Positions 16,884 to 25,227 of a stretch of 64,000 bases of DNA are shown here, one piece after another. The notes under the pieces are model-generated. The model did no database searches, was not told the origin of the DNA, and saw only the letters and a list, made by a program, of their open reading frames with translations. The translations under genes and the position numbers were made by a program. This DNA is from Bradyrhizobium sp. KBS0727 (GTDB taxonomy: Bacteria; Pseudomonadota; Alphaproteobacteria; Rhizobiales; Xanthobacteraceae): the NCBI RefSeq assembly GCF_005937885.2, contig NZ_CP042176.1, positions 921,001-985,000 on the forward strand, given 5' to 3'. The first letter of the stretch is position 1; each line of letters opens with the position of its first letter.

Positions 16884-17861
16884 GTGACCACGGTGCAGTT
16901 GAACGACAAGGCCGCTGATACCGGGGCTGGCGATCCGTCTCTCTCCGGAATGATCCGGATTCCGGGCGGCACCTTTCGCATGGGATCGGACAAGCATTAT
17001 CCCGAGGAGGCGCCGGTTCATCGCGTCACCGTCGACTCGTTTTTCATCGACCCCACGCCGGTGACGAACCGGCAATTCAAGGAGTTCGTGAAAGCGACCG
17101 GCCATGTCACCTTTGCCCAGATACGGCCCGATCCCAAGGATTATCCGGGGGCCTTGCCGCACATGCTTTACGCGGGCTCGCTGGTGTTTTCGCCGCCCGC
17201 GCGTCCGGTCGACCTGCGCAATTGGGGAGAGTGGTGGACCTTTTTGAAAGGCGCCGACTGGCGGCATCCCTACGGTTCGAAGAGCAACATCAACAATCTC
17301 GATAGCCATCCCGTGGTGCACATCTCGTTTGCCGATGCGTTGGCCTATGCGCGCTGGGCCGGCAAGGATCTGCCGACCGAAGCCGAGTGGGAATACGCGG
17401 CGCGGGGCGGACTCGACGGCGCCGAATACGCCTGGGGCGATGAGTTCACGCCCGGCGGCACGCATCGGGCCAATACGTGGCAGGGCGAATTTCCGCGGCA
17501 AAATCTGGGCGAAGATGGCTACGAGCGGACCTCGCCGGTCACGACGTTTCTGCCGAACGGCTACGGTGTCTACGACATGATCGGAAATGTCTGGGAATGG
17601 ACCGCGGACTGGTACACGCAGAAGCACGATGCCGACGCGCCGAAGGCCTGCTGCATTCCGGAAAATCCGCGCGGCGGTGCCGAGGCAGGCAGCTACGATC
17701 CGCGCCAGCCCAACATCAAGATTCCCCGCAAGGTAATCAAGGGCGGCTCGCATCTGTGTGCGCCGAACTACTGCCGCCGTTACCGGCCTGCCGCCCGGCA
17801 CGCCGAAGCGGTCGACACCTCGACGAGCCACCTCGGATTTCGCTGCGTGGTCCGGCGCTGA
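16884..17861 (+). CDS. Formylglycine-generating enzyme (SUMF1/FGE) family protein
   Basis: 325 aa. GTG start with gggag eight to ten bases upstream. Family landmarks in order: MIRIPGGTFRMGSD, APVHRVTVDSFFIDPTPVTN, FADALAYARWAGKDLPTEAEWEYAARG, GVYDMIGNVWEWTADW and KGGSHLCAPNYC followed by RRYRPAAR. Cys292 and Cys297 (C-x4-C) match the copper-binding catalytic pair Cys336/Cys341 of human FGE, so it is a credible true FGE that oxidises a sulfatase cysteine to formylglycine, rather than one of the many cysteine-less relatives. No signal peptide, so it acts in the cytoplasm. No sulfatase is nearby, so its partner must be elsewhere. Confidence 0.88.
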   Translation: MTTVQLNDKAADTGAGDPSLSGMIRIPGGTFRMGSDKHYPEEAPVHRVTVDSFFIDPTPVTNRQFKEFVKATGHVTFAQIRPDPKDYPGALPHMLYAGSLVFSPPARPVDLRNWGEWWTFLKGADWRHPYGSKSNINNLDSHPVVHISFADALAYARWAGKDLPTEAEWEYAARGGLDGAEYAWGDEFTPGGTHRANTWQGEFPRQNLGEDGYERTSPVTTFLPNGYGVYDMIGNVWEWTADWYTQKHDADAPKACCIPENPRGGAEAGSYDPRQPNIKIPRKVIKGGSHLCAPNYCRRYRPAARHAEAVDTSTSHLGFRCVVRR

Positions 17862-17930
17862 CAACGGGGACGTGAGGGAAATGGCCGAGAAAGCGGAGGC
17901 AGCGAGCCACAAAGCCCCGCGTCGGTCGCC

Positions 17931-18170
17931 TCAACCGAAGACGATGCCAATCCGCTTTTCCCTGCGCCAAATGACCTGGCAATGCCGAATGAGGTGGTCA
18001 GCGGAGATGACGAGCTCAAATGCCGGCGGGATGCCAACCTGGTTCTCAACCTCAAGGGCGGCGCCGGTATCCGAGAGATTTCGGACGAGACAATCGATTC
18101 CTGCACCGTTGAACGTGATTGATCCGGCCTTCAGCGTCCGGCGACGGTCGTTGTTTCGCTTGCTCTCCAT
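17931..18170 (-). CDS. PilZ-domain c-di-GMP-binding protein
   Basis: 79 aa from ATG at 18170, chosen because ggtgaaaggagac lies upstream; the open frame extends further 5' without family similarity. The c-di-GMP motifs are RRR (residues 9-11) in KRNNDRRRTLKAG and NLSDTG (31-36), the N/D-x-S-x-x-G signature, followed by a beta-rich core ending IWRREKRIGIVFG. A single-domain PilZ protein of this size is a receptor acting through a partner. Converges with the FGE gene. The GGDEF/EAL protein at 32003 is a possible source of its ligand, but no direct link is shown. Confidence 0.85.
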   Translation of the reverse strand: MESKRNNDRRRTLKAGSITFNGAGIDCLVRNLSDTGAALEVENQVGIPPAFELVISADHLIRHCQVIWRREKRIGIVFG

Positions 18171-18635
18171 CCAAATGTCTCCTTTCACCCGCAAGCTCCT
18201 GCGCCGGCCGGGCCGGGAGTCCGCCATCTGTCGCGAATGCGGTAACCAGCAGCAGTTCACGCATTGTTGCGATCGACCGGGCCGCTGTTCACGGACCGCG
18301 TCAATATGACGTGGAACCCTTGAAGAATACCTGTATAATAGGTTTGTCGATTCTGCTACTTTCGCGAGCAATGATTGGTCTGTCGATATTGATGTACCTA
18401 TAAAATTGGAGCGTTCGCTGCTTTGCACTTTGATGCGTTGATTTGAGGCAGGAGAATATTTCAAGATCGTTATCCAGCGTTCTGGCCGCGCGGTTCACGG
18501 ATGCCAGCAACCCTTCATTCTCATCGGGAGGACTCCGGGCAAAGAGTTCTGGCCAAACCTGGCGTGAAATTCGGCGAGCCGATAAGGCTCATTCTGCGGT
18601 TCTAATCGTTCTCGGAATTGTTCAGGGGAATTGAG
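18171..18635. other. Gene-free stretch between PilZ and LysR genes
   Basis: No gene is supported. The middle (18330-18420) is A+T-rich compared with its surroundings and probably holds the divergent promoters for the PilZ gene (minus) and the LysR gene (plus). No clean -35/-10 pair or operator can be assigned by eye. Confidence 0.4.
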
Positions 18636-19493
18636 ATGAACAGGCACCATCCATTGAACGTACCGATCGAGATCGTGCGCACGATCGTCGCCATTTCGGA
18701 GACAGGAAGCTTGTCGAAGGCGGCGGAAAGGCTTGGCCTCAGCCAACCGGCCGTCAGTTCCCAAATAAAACGCATCCAACACCTGCTTGGAGGGCAGGTC
18801 TTTACAAGGACCGCCAACGGCACCACTCCGACAGCCTTGGGCAAGCTGGTCCTCAGCCAGGCACGCAAGATGCTGGAAGCCAATGACCAGATGTTACGTC
18901 TCGGAGGCTCCGCGGATGGCCCTCAACCGGTACGAGTCGGGATCAGTACGCTATTTGTGAAGCAGTTCTTTCAGCACCAGAATGCGGAGACCCTGGCGGA
19001 CGTTGTCGTCCACGCTGACAATTCGGCTGGAATCAGCCGGGGTCTCGTCGAAGGCTACATCGACATTGCGTGCACCTATGAAAACGCCGAAACCGCGGAA
19101 GCCATCCGCGCAACCGTCGTCCATGAGCGCCTTGAGAGTTTCGTCTGGGTTCGTTCAAAGGATTTCGTCCTGCGGCCGGGGGCGCCGATTCCAATTTTGA
19201 CGTGGCCGGGCGATGACTTGATGATTGCCAGCCTGACGCGTCTTGGCATGTCCTACAAAATCGTCTTTAGCAGCCCCGACATTCACTCCAAGCTGGCGGC
19301 GCTTGAGGCCGGTATTGGGGTCTCCGCTCTGCCGGCCCGCCTGATTCCGCCATCGCTGATGCAAGCCAAAGAGTATTACCTTCCGGAACTCCGCCCGGTC
19401 AAAGTGTTGCTGTGCGCTCGACCGGAAATCGATGCGGCGCGATCCGCCAGGCTTCTGGAGCTGTTGTCTTCCCTGTTCTTCAAGAGTCCCTAA
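18636..19493 (+). CDS. LysR-family transcriptional regulator
   Basis: 285 aa from ATG 18636 (MNRHHPLNVPIEIV), preceded by caggggaattgag; an upstream in-frame TTG at 18618 is less likely. The N-terminal winged helix-turn-helix is typical: VRTIVAISETGSLSKAAERL, then LSQPAVSSQIKRIQ and GGQVFTRTANGTTPT. The C-terminal ~190 residues form the periplasmic-binding-protein-like effector domain. Effector unknown. It sits just upstream of the pilus locus on the same strand, separated by a terminator-like repeat, and could control those genes, but LysR regulators more often act on a divergent neighbour and none is obvious here. Confidence 0.92.
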   Translation: MNRHHPLNVPIEIVRTIVAISETGSLSKAAERLGLSQPAVSSQIKRIQHLLGGQVFTRTANGTTPTALGKLVLSQARKMLEANDQMLRLGGSADGPQPVRVGISTLFVKQFFQHQNAETLADVVVHADNSAGISRGLVEGYIDIACTYENAETAEAIRATVVHERLESFVWVRSKDFVLRPGAPIPILTWPGDDLMIASLTRLGMSYKIVFSSPDIHSKLAALEAGIGVSALPARLIPPSLMQAKEYYLPELRPVKVLLCARPEIDAARSARLLELLSSLFFKSP

Positions 19494-19620
19494 GAGCCGT
19501 ATCCGTTCCGATGGAATCGGAACGGGGCTCTGGATTTTTGATTTGACGCGTTTTCTTGACGCGAACCGGTTTCCACCCGCGGATCGAGTCCGCGGGCATG
19601 CTTCGCTGGAAAACGCTCTA
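19494..19620 (+). repeat. Terminator-like repeat, copy 1
   Basis: Starts directly after the LysR stop codon. Contains the stem ccgttccgat/atcggaacgg within gagcc...ggctc arms, then tggatttttg, and continues to aaaacgctcta. The 23771-23900 segment is an almost identical copy in opposite orientation. It works plausibly as an intrinsic terminator for the LysR gene. Confidence 0.8.
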
Positions 19621-19920
19621 GCGGACCGCTCAGGAAATATCGGTCAGGGTTTGGCCCATGCGGTGAAATTACCTTCACCTGCTGCCATTCAGTCTTGGCT
19701 TGCTGTCCGGAGAACGGTGTCGATCCGAATCTTTCCGATCGGCTGCGTATACCGGTGATTTCTATGACTACATCAATTCTGATTTGTTCATAGAGATTGT
19801 TCGGAGGCCGTGATCCGGAAACGATAGTCCTAATCCAATCTTCATCGATAAGTTGTTAACCATATAACGGTCGTCGTTGTTGCGATCCGGTGATCGCCGT
19901 CCCGCTCCGAGCGTTTAGAA
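19621..19920. promoter_or_regulatory. Presumed promoter region of the pilus operon
   Basis: 300 bases without a gene, A+T-rich toward the 3' half (19770-19870). Probably drives the chaperone-usher operon. A tataac at 19863-19868 could be a -10 box but lacks a convincing -35. Confidence 0.35.
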
Positions 19921-20487
19921 ATGAATACGCCGTCCGAATCGAACTCCTGGGTGAAAAGGTGGCCTTGCTCGTCGCCATCGGTCTTCTTGATTCGCCTTTT
20001 CGCCTGTCTTCTGGCTGGAGAGCCCGTGGTGGCTCAGGCCGGGACTTCAACGGCGGTCCTGAGCGTGTCGATCGTCATCACTGCCTCCTGCACGATCAAT
20101 CCGGCGACGCTCACCTTTGCGCCCACGCCCGGCACCAGCCTGGTCACGACAGCCGTCAACGGAAGTTCGACGGTATTGGTTACGTGCACCAGTGGAAGCC
20201 CCTACTCGATTGCGATGGACAACGGCTCAAACGCATCCGGCAGCCAACGTCGAATGAACAGCGGATCCAATTTTCTCAGCTACGATCTGTATGTTGACGC
20301 GGCGCACACATTGCCCTGGTCCACGGCCACCGGCGCCGGCACCTGTACGACAACCGGTGACTGCTACCTCGGCACCGGCAACGGCTCGGCCCAGTCCATC
20401 AACATTTATGGCGTTGTTCCAGTGACCGCAACGGCGCCTCCGGCCGGCACTTACACCGACACGGTTACGATGACGATTACGTTCTGA
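19921..20487 (+). CDS. Spore coat U (SCPU)-domain pilin-like protein
   Basis: 188 aa with a signal peptide (hydrophobic SVFLIRLFACLLAGEPVVAQA). The mature part is an SCPU domain as in CsuA/B and CsuE-type subunits of archaic chaperone-usher pili: VSIVITASCTINPATLTF, YSIAMDNGSNASGSQRRM, YDLYVDAAHTLPW and the C-terminal strand GTYTDTVTMTITF, which serves as the donor or chaperone-capped strand. Exported to the periplasm and assembled by the chaperone and usher downstream. Predicted major or minor pilus subunit. Only 78 bases separate it from the chaperone gene. Confidence 0.85.
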   Translation: MNTPSESNSWVKRWPCSSPSVFLIRLFACLLAGEPVVAQAGTSTAVLSVSIVITASCTINPATLTFAPTPGTSLVTTAVNGSSTVLVTCTSGSPYSIAMDNGSNASGSQRRMNSGSNFLSYDLYVDAAHTLPWSTATGAGTCTTTGDCYLGTGNGSAQSINIYGVVPVTATAPPAGTYTDTVTMTITF

Positions 20488-20565
20488 CAACGGCAATATA
20501 CGTTCGAAAATTATCCACGTGGCGATCGAGTAATTCAATCTCGCCTCCTACAGAAGAGAGAGAAC

Positions 20566-21300
20566 ATGACGGTCCGTAGCGCACTCCTATGGGTGATCGT
20601 GGGGGTATGCGTCAGTCCCTGGCCCGCCTTGGCGGCCCAGCTCCAGGTCGAACCGGTATTGCTGGAGCTCAGCGCGCCTACCGCGGCCGGTGTTCTGACC
20701 CTGCGCAACAACGATGACGTGGAGGCGGTCGTGCAGACGCGGGTAGTCCGCTGGTCTCAGTCAAACGGCAGTGACGTGCTCGAGCCGGCAACCGATGTCG
20801 TGGCGTCTCCGCCGTCCGTAACGTTGGCACCGCACTCCGACTACGTGGTGCGGGTAGTCCGTGTATCAAAGCAGCCGGTGAGAGAGGAGGAGAGCTACAG
20901 GGTCATTGTAGATCAGTTGCCGACCACCCTGGCGCAACAGAACCGGTCCGTAAATGTCCTGATACGGCAGTCGATTCCGGTGTTCTTCCGGATACGCAAT
21001 CTTCGACCGGCCAGTGTCTCCTGGACGGTGAGGCGTGAGGTGAAGAAGCTGGTTTTGACCGCAAGCAACGCCGGGAGCGAGCATCTGCGGCTTGCGTCGT
21101 TGCGACTTCGTAACTCGGCGGGGATGACGATCTCATACGGAAATGGCCTCGCAGGTTACGTGCTCGGTCAGTCCACCAAAAGCTGGATATTGCCGGACCG
21201 CCCAGCTGGCTTTGAGATCAAGGGATCGATCTCGATTGCGGCGGAGAGCGACAAGGGTCCAGTGAGCGCGATCGCCCGGTCGTCAGATGGTCCGCAATAG
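20566..21300 (+). CDS. Periplasmic fimbrial chaperone (PapD/CsuC-like)
   Basis: 244 aa. Signal peptide to about residue 24 (PWPALAAQ), then an N-terminal immunoglobulin-like domain with QVEPVLLELSAPTAAGVLTL and the conserved SYRVIVDQLP region that contacts the subunit, and a C-terminal domain starting near VLIRQSIPVFFRI. It holds pilus subunits in an assembly-competent state by donor-strand complementation. A good agagagaga Shine-Dalgarno precedes ATG 20566. The 3' end overlaps the usher start by 14 bases, indicating coupled translation. Confidence 0.9.
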   Translation: MTVRSALLWVIVGVCVSPWPALAAQLQVEPVLLELSAPTAAGVLTLRNNDDVEAVVQTRVVRWSQSNGSDVLEPATDVVASPPSVTLAPHSDYVVRVVRVSKQPVREEESYRVIVDQLPTTLAQQNRSVNVLIRQSIPVFFRIRNLRPASVSWTVRREVKKLVLTASNAGSEHLRLASLRLRNSAGMTISYGNGLAGYVLGQSTKSWILPDRPAGFEIKGSISIAAESDKGPVSAIARSSDGPQ

Positions 21301-23737
21301 GAGAACAGCCGCTTTCCTGCTGGCCATGGCCGCTGCCGTATTCTTCCCAGACCGCTCGCGCGCGGATCAGGAGCGGAAGAGCCTGCAGTTGGACGTCGTT
21401 ATCAACGATGCTCCGATCAAGATGATCGCGAGCTTCGTCCTGCTTGAACAGAATCGAATCGGGACTACGCCGGAGGAACTGGAGGAAATAGGCCTCTGCC
21501 TGGAACGGCCTCGCAATCCGGACGAGATTGTCCTGCTCGATGAAATTCCAACCGTGTCCTACGTCTATCTGGAACGAATTCAAACCATTCGAATCACGGT
21601 GGATAACCGATACCGCAAGGGTCAAATGCTGGACTTGAGCGGGGCAACCACCGTATCGCCGGTTCGAACCCAGGCGGCCTGGGGAGCCGTCCTGAACTAC
21701 GATTTATTGGGCACGTCCGCCAACGCTCGCAGCCTTTCCGTCTTCAGCGGTAGTTCGCTCACGCTCGATGGCCGGGTGTTTTCTCCCTACGGCACCTTGC
21801 AACAATCGGCCATCGTTCGTTCCGGTCTCCAGCAGTCGACCGAGGTCGTCAGGCTCGACACCGTATTTCGCTATTCCGATCAGCAGAGAATGGTCACGTA
21901 TGCCGCCGGTGATGTCATCAATGGCGGCCTCGCATGGTCGCGCCCGGTCCGGATCGGTGGGCTCCAGGCCCAAAGCAATTTTTCGCTGCGACCGGACCTC
22001 ATCACGATGCCGCTTCCATCCCTGGGAGGCAGCGCGGCGGTGCCATCGACGGTAGACGTTTATGTCAACAACATGAAAACGTTTACCCAGGAGGTGGCGG
22101 CGGGTCCCTTCAGCGTCAAAAACGTTCCGCTGATTTCCGGCTCCGGCAACGCCGAGCTGGTCATCCGCGATTCCGCGGGCCATGAGACAAGATCGGTATC
22201 GCCGTTTTATGCGTCCGCCAGCCTGTTGTCGCCGGGATTAACGGCATGGTCGATAGAGGCCGGCTTGCCTCGACTGTCCTATGGCTCCAGTTCGGATGTC
22301 TATCTGGGTTCGCCGATCGGATCGGCAACGCTGCGGCGGGGGATATTCGACTGGATGACGCTGGAGGGGCACGCCGAGGCCGCGGCCGGGCTTGCCGACG
22401 GCGGTGTCGGTGCGGTTGTCAGAACGGGAAACTTCGGAGTGGCGGGCGCCGCCCTCTCGGCGAGCACCGGCAACCGAAATTCGGGACTTCAGGCGTATTT
22501 GTCCTACGAGACCCGCCTGTTTGGTCTCAACATCTCGGCGAGTTCTCAACGCACATTCGGGTCGTACGAAGATCTGGCTTCGACGACCGCCCGGCTGTCA
22601 TTTTCCGCCGCCAACCAGTTGCAGGCGCTTTCCGGGCTTTCCTATTCACTGTCACCCAACTTCCTCGCGCCGTTTGCAGCTTCCAACGCCACCGCGGCGG
22701 CGAATTCGCAGATCTACACCAGTGTCCGAGCACCGCTTGCACTCGACCGGGTGACCTTCAGCGCGCCATTGGCATTCGACGAAAAATCGAATGTGAGCAT
22801 GAGCTTCATTCACTTGCTGGATTGTCTGGGAAATCGTTCAGACATCGTGACGGGCACGTTCACACGCTCATTACCGTTCAGTGCATCTGGTTTTGCGACG
22901 ATATTCCACGATTTTGGCAGCGGGAAGAATACCGGGATCTTTGCCGGCGTGACCATTCCATTGGGCCCGTCGGCTTCCATCTCGTCCGGAATTGCCAAAG
23001 GACAAGGCGGCATGACCGCGAGCATCGACGCCGTGCAATCCCCCGGACTCGAACCCGGCAGCTATGGTTGGCGCCTGCACGCCGCCCAGGGAGCTGTGAT
23101 TGATCGTCAGGCGTCCGTGTCTTACCGATCGAACTATGGCACCGTTCAGGCAGGTGTCAGCGAGACGAATTCCAGCAGCAGCGCCGCGCTGGAATTGCGA
23201 GGTTCGATCACGACGATGGACGGTGGCGTATTCCTTTCCAACTGGATCGACGACGGGTTTGCGGTGGTCAACGTCGGAGTTCCGGGGGTGGCGGTGCTGC
23301 ACGAGAACCGCCCCGCTGGGGTGACCGATTCCCAGGGAATGCTGCTGCTGCCTTCGCTTCGAGCCTACCAGAGAAACAAGATCGAGATCGACCCGGTCAA
23401 CCTCCCTGTCGATGCCGAGATCGAGAGCACGCACGAGGTTGTAACCCCGGCCGATCGCGCCGGCGCACTGGTCAAGTTTCAGGTTCGCAGCGACAATTCG
23501 TCCGCACTTGTAACCTTCGTCAGGGCCGACGGAAGCTTTGTACCCGCGGGAGCCAGGGGCCGCATCGACGGCGGCAGCGGATTCGTCGTGGGTTATGACG
23601 GCCAGGCTTTCATCAGGAATCTCGCGGAAACCAATCGCGCCTCGATCGAGACGGTTGCGGGCTTCTGCAGTGCGACGTTCGCATTTGCCGCAAGACCAGG
23701 CGAACAGGTCCAGATCGCGCCGGTTGCGTGCCGCTGA
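21287..23737 (+). CDS. Outer membrane fimbrial usher (CsuD-like)
   Basis: 816-aa outer membrane pore for pilus assembly. Signal peptide (RRTAAFLLAMAAAVFFPDRSRA), N-terminal subunit-binding domain, a 24-strand barrel with an internal plug and C-terminal domains. Family landmarks: YRKGQMLDLSGATTV, LNYDLLGTS, PLPSLGGSAAVPSTVDVYVN, PFSVKNVPLISGSGNAELVI and GMLLLPSLRAYQRNKIEIDP near the C-terminus. The length fits CsuD-type ushers. Start ATG 21287 lies inside the chaperone gene. With the SCPU subunits on both sides this makes a full archaic chaperone-usher set for adhesion and biofilm. Confidence 0.93.
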   Translation: MVRNRRTAAFLLAMAAAVFFPDRSRADQERKSLQLDVVINDAPIKMIASFVLLEQNRIGTTPEELEEIGLCLERPRNPDEIVLLDEIPTVSYVYLERIQTIRITVDNRYRKGQMLDLSGATTVSPVRTQAAWGAVLNYDLLGTSANARSLSVFSGSSLTLDGRVFSPYGTLQQSAIVRSGLQQSTEVVRLDTVFRYSDQQRMVTYAAGDVINGGLAWSRPVRIGGLQAQSNFSLRPDLITMPLPSLGGSAAVPSTVDVYVNNMKTFTQEVAAGPFSVKNVPLISGSGNAELVIRDSAGHETRSVSPFYASASLLSPGLTAWSIEAGLPRLSYGSSSDVYLGSPIGSATLRRGIFDWMTLEGHAEAAAGLADGGVGAVVRTGNFGVAGAALSASTGNRNSGLQAYLSYETRLFGLNISASSQRTFGSYEDLASTTARLSFSAANQLQALSGLSYSLSPNFLAPFAASNATAAANSQIYTSVRAPLALDRVTFSAPLAFDEKSNVSMSFIHLLDCLGNRSDIVTGTFTRSLPFSASGFATIFHDFGSGKNTGIFAGVTIPLGPSASISSGIAKGQGGMTASIDAVQSPGLEPGSYGWRLHAAQGAVIDRQASVSYRSNYGTVQAGVSETNSSSSAALELRGSITTMDGGVFLSNWIDDGFAVVNVGVPGVAVLHENRPAGVTDSQGMLLLPSLRAYQRNKIEIDPVNLPVDAEIESTHEVVTPADRAGALVKFQVRSDNSSALVTFVRADGSFVPAGARGRIDGGSGFVVGYDGQAFIRNLAETNRASIETVAGFCSATFAFAARPGEQVQIAPVACR

Positions 23738-23770
23738 TGTCGATTGCCGGCCATCGCTGCGCGCAGGGCC

Positions 23771-23900
23771 GAGAGCGTTTTCCAGCGAAGCATGCCCGCG
23801 GACTTGATCCGCGGGTGGAAACCGGTTCGCGTCAAGAAAACGCGTCAAATCAAAAAGCTGGAGCCCCGTTCCGATTTTATCGGAACGGAAGAGGCTCTAG
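23771..23900 (-). repeat. Terminator-like repeat, copy 2 (inverted)
   Basis: Reverse complement is nearly identical to 19494-19620 over about 125 bases. On the minus strand it begins at the stop codon of the SCPU gene, so it bears the same relation to that gene as copy 1 does to the LysR gene. It also lies after the usher stop on the plus strand. Confidence 0.85.
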
Positions 23901-24988
23901 AACGTGATCGTTGCGATCACGGCGTCGGTGTAGGTCCCGACCGGGGGCGCGACCTGGGGAGGCACGCGCCCGTAAACTGTTACGCTCTGGTTGGAGCCTG
24001 TGCCCGTGCCAAGCACGCACGTACCGCCTCCATTTGTGCAACCCGATGCTGAGGTCGTTGTGCTCCAGGCCGTCGAGCGTGCGGCATCCGTATAGAGGCC
24101 GTACTTAACGTAATTCGATGCGCCGTTCAGCATTCTGCGCTGAGCGCCGCTCGCGTTGGCTCCGCTGTCCAGACCAATCGAATAGGGGGTTGTGTTGGTG
24201 CATTGAACGGTGACCGTTCCGACGGCGTCGACGTTCGATGTCAGCAGCGATGCGCTGCCAAAGTTGAGGGGCGTTGCCGACAAATGACAATTTGCCGGGA
24301 TGGTCGCGAGCCAGGGAGATGACCCTGCGTTGACGAAGTTTCCCGGATTGGCCGAACAGTTTGGGCTGGTGAGTAGATACGCACTGCCTGCAAGGGCGGG
24401 CGAGGCCGTGTTCCAGGTGTATGTTCCTGGAATCGCCGTTTGCTGTCCGGCTTTGAGCCGGCCGTAAACCGTGAAGGTCTGGGAAGCGCTGGACAAGAGT
24501 GGAATAGTCAAATTGAAACTCACACCTCCCGTACCGTATTGCGAGGTCCCATAGCCCCACGAGCCCCAAACCTGGGTCCGCGCGGCGTCAGAGTAGAGTT
24601 CGTGCTGTATCGTGTTGGCTCCGCTTCCCATATAGCGGATGGAGGAATTGCTGTTGGGCGAACCCTGGTCGAATTGGATGCACACGTTGTAGGTGCACCC
24701 CAACAGGCAGCCCGAGCAATTGACGGTGAACGACGACGTCGTATCGACCGAACTTCCTGACAGAATATCAACGGAACCGTAGTTTCCCGAGGCGGCAGAG
24801 ACCGAACAGCTCTGTGCGTCGGCGCGAACCGCGAACATCATCATCACAGCAAGAAATGCCCAGGTGGCCGCGCAAGACCGGATGGTTCGCACCAGATTGA
24901 GATGCCGGATGGCTGCTGGCGCAACCCGTGCGCTCACAGTTGAAGAAGGCTCTCCTGAAAGCTCTCCGGATTTTGCGCGGTGTCGCAT
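23897..24988 (-). CDS. Tandem SCPU-domain protein (pilus tip adhesin/minor pilin-like)
   Basis: About 363 aa from ATG at 24988; the start is uncertain (TTG 25081 or GTG 24892 are alternatives, none with a good Shine-Dalgarno). Signal peptide TWAFLAVMMMFAVRADAQS. Two SCPU domains follow: one from SCSVSAASGNYGSVDI and a second from NCHLSATPLNFGSASLL, the latter ending VGTYTDAVIATITF. Multiple cysteines suggest disulfides. Two-domain SCPU proteins such as CsuE sit at the tip of archaic pili and mediate adhesion. The gene converges on the usher, so it is transcribed separately from the other pilus genes. Confidence 0.82.
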   Translation of the reverse strand: MRHRAKSGELSGEPSSTVSARVAPAAIRHLNLVRTIRSCAATWAFLAVMMMFAVRADAQSCSVSAASGNYGSVDILSGSSVDTTSSFTVNCSGCLLGCTYNVCIQFDQGSPNSNSSIRYMGSGANTIQHELYSDAARTQVWGSWGYGTSQYGTGGVSFNLTIPLLSSASQTFTVYGRLKAGQQTAIPGTYTWNTASPALAGSAYLLTSPNCSANPGNFVNAGSSPWLATIPANCHLSATPLNFGSASLLTSNVDAVGTVTVQCTNTTPYSIGLDSGANASGAQRRMLNGASNYVKYGLYTDAARSTAWSTTTSASGCTNGGGTCVLGTGTGSNQSVTVYGRVPPQVAPPVGTYTDAVIATITF

Positions 24989-25227
24989 TGAAGGAGACGA
25001 TCCGGATTTTGGAGAGCGGAATGGGTAGTGGTCGCCAACGCAGGATATCTGAGTCGGCAGTTTGGCGTGACCCGTCGTCAATATCTATGTCCATATCAAT
25101 TTTGATCTAGTCAGAAGAACCTTTCGTTCCACCCAAATTCGGCATGGTCGGCATATAGCCGATCTTCATCCTGCTTTGCGAAACTCGCCCAAGGGTTGAA
25201 ATTCGAGTTGCCAAGGCGGTATTTCTT

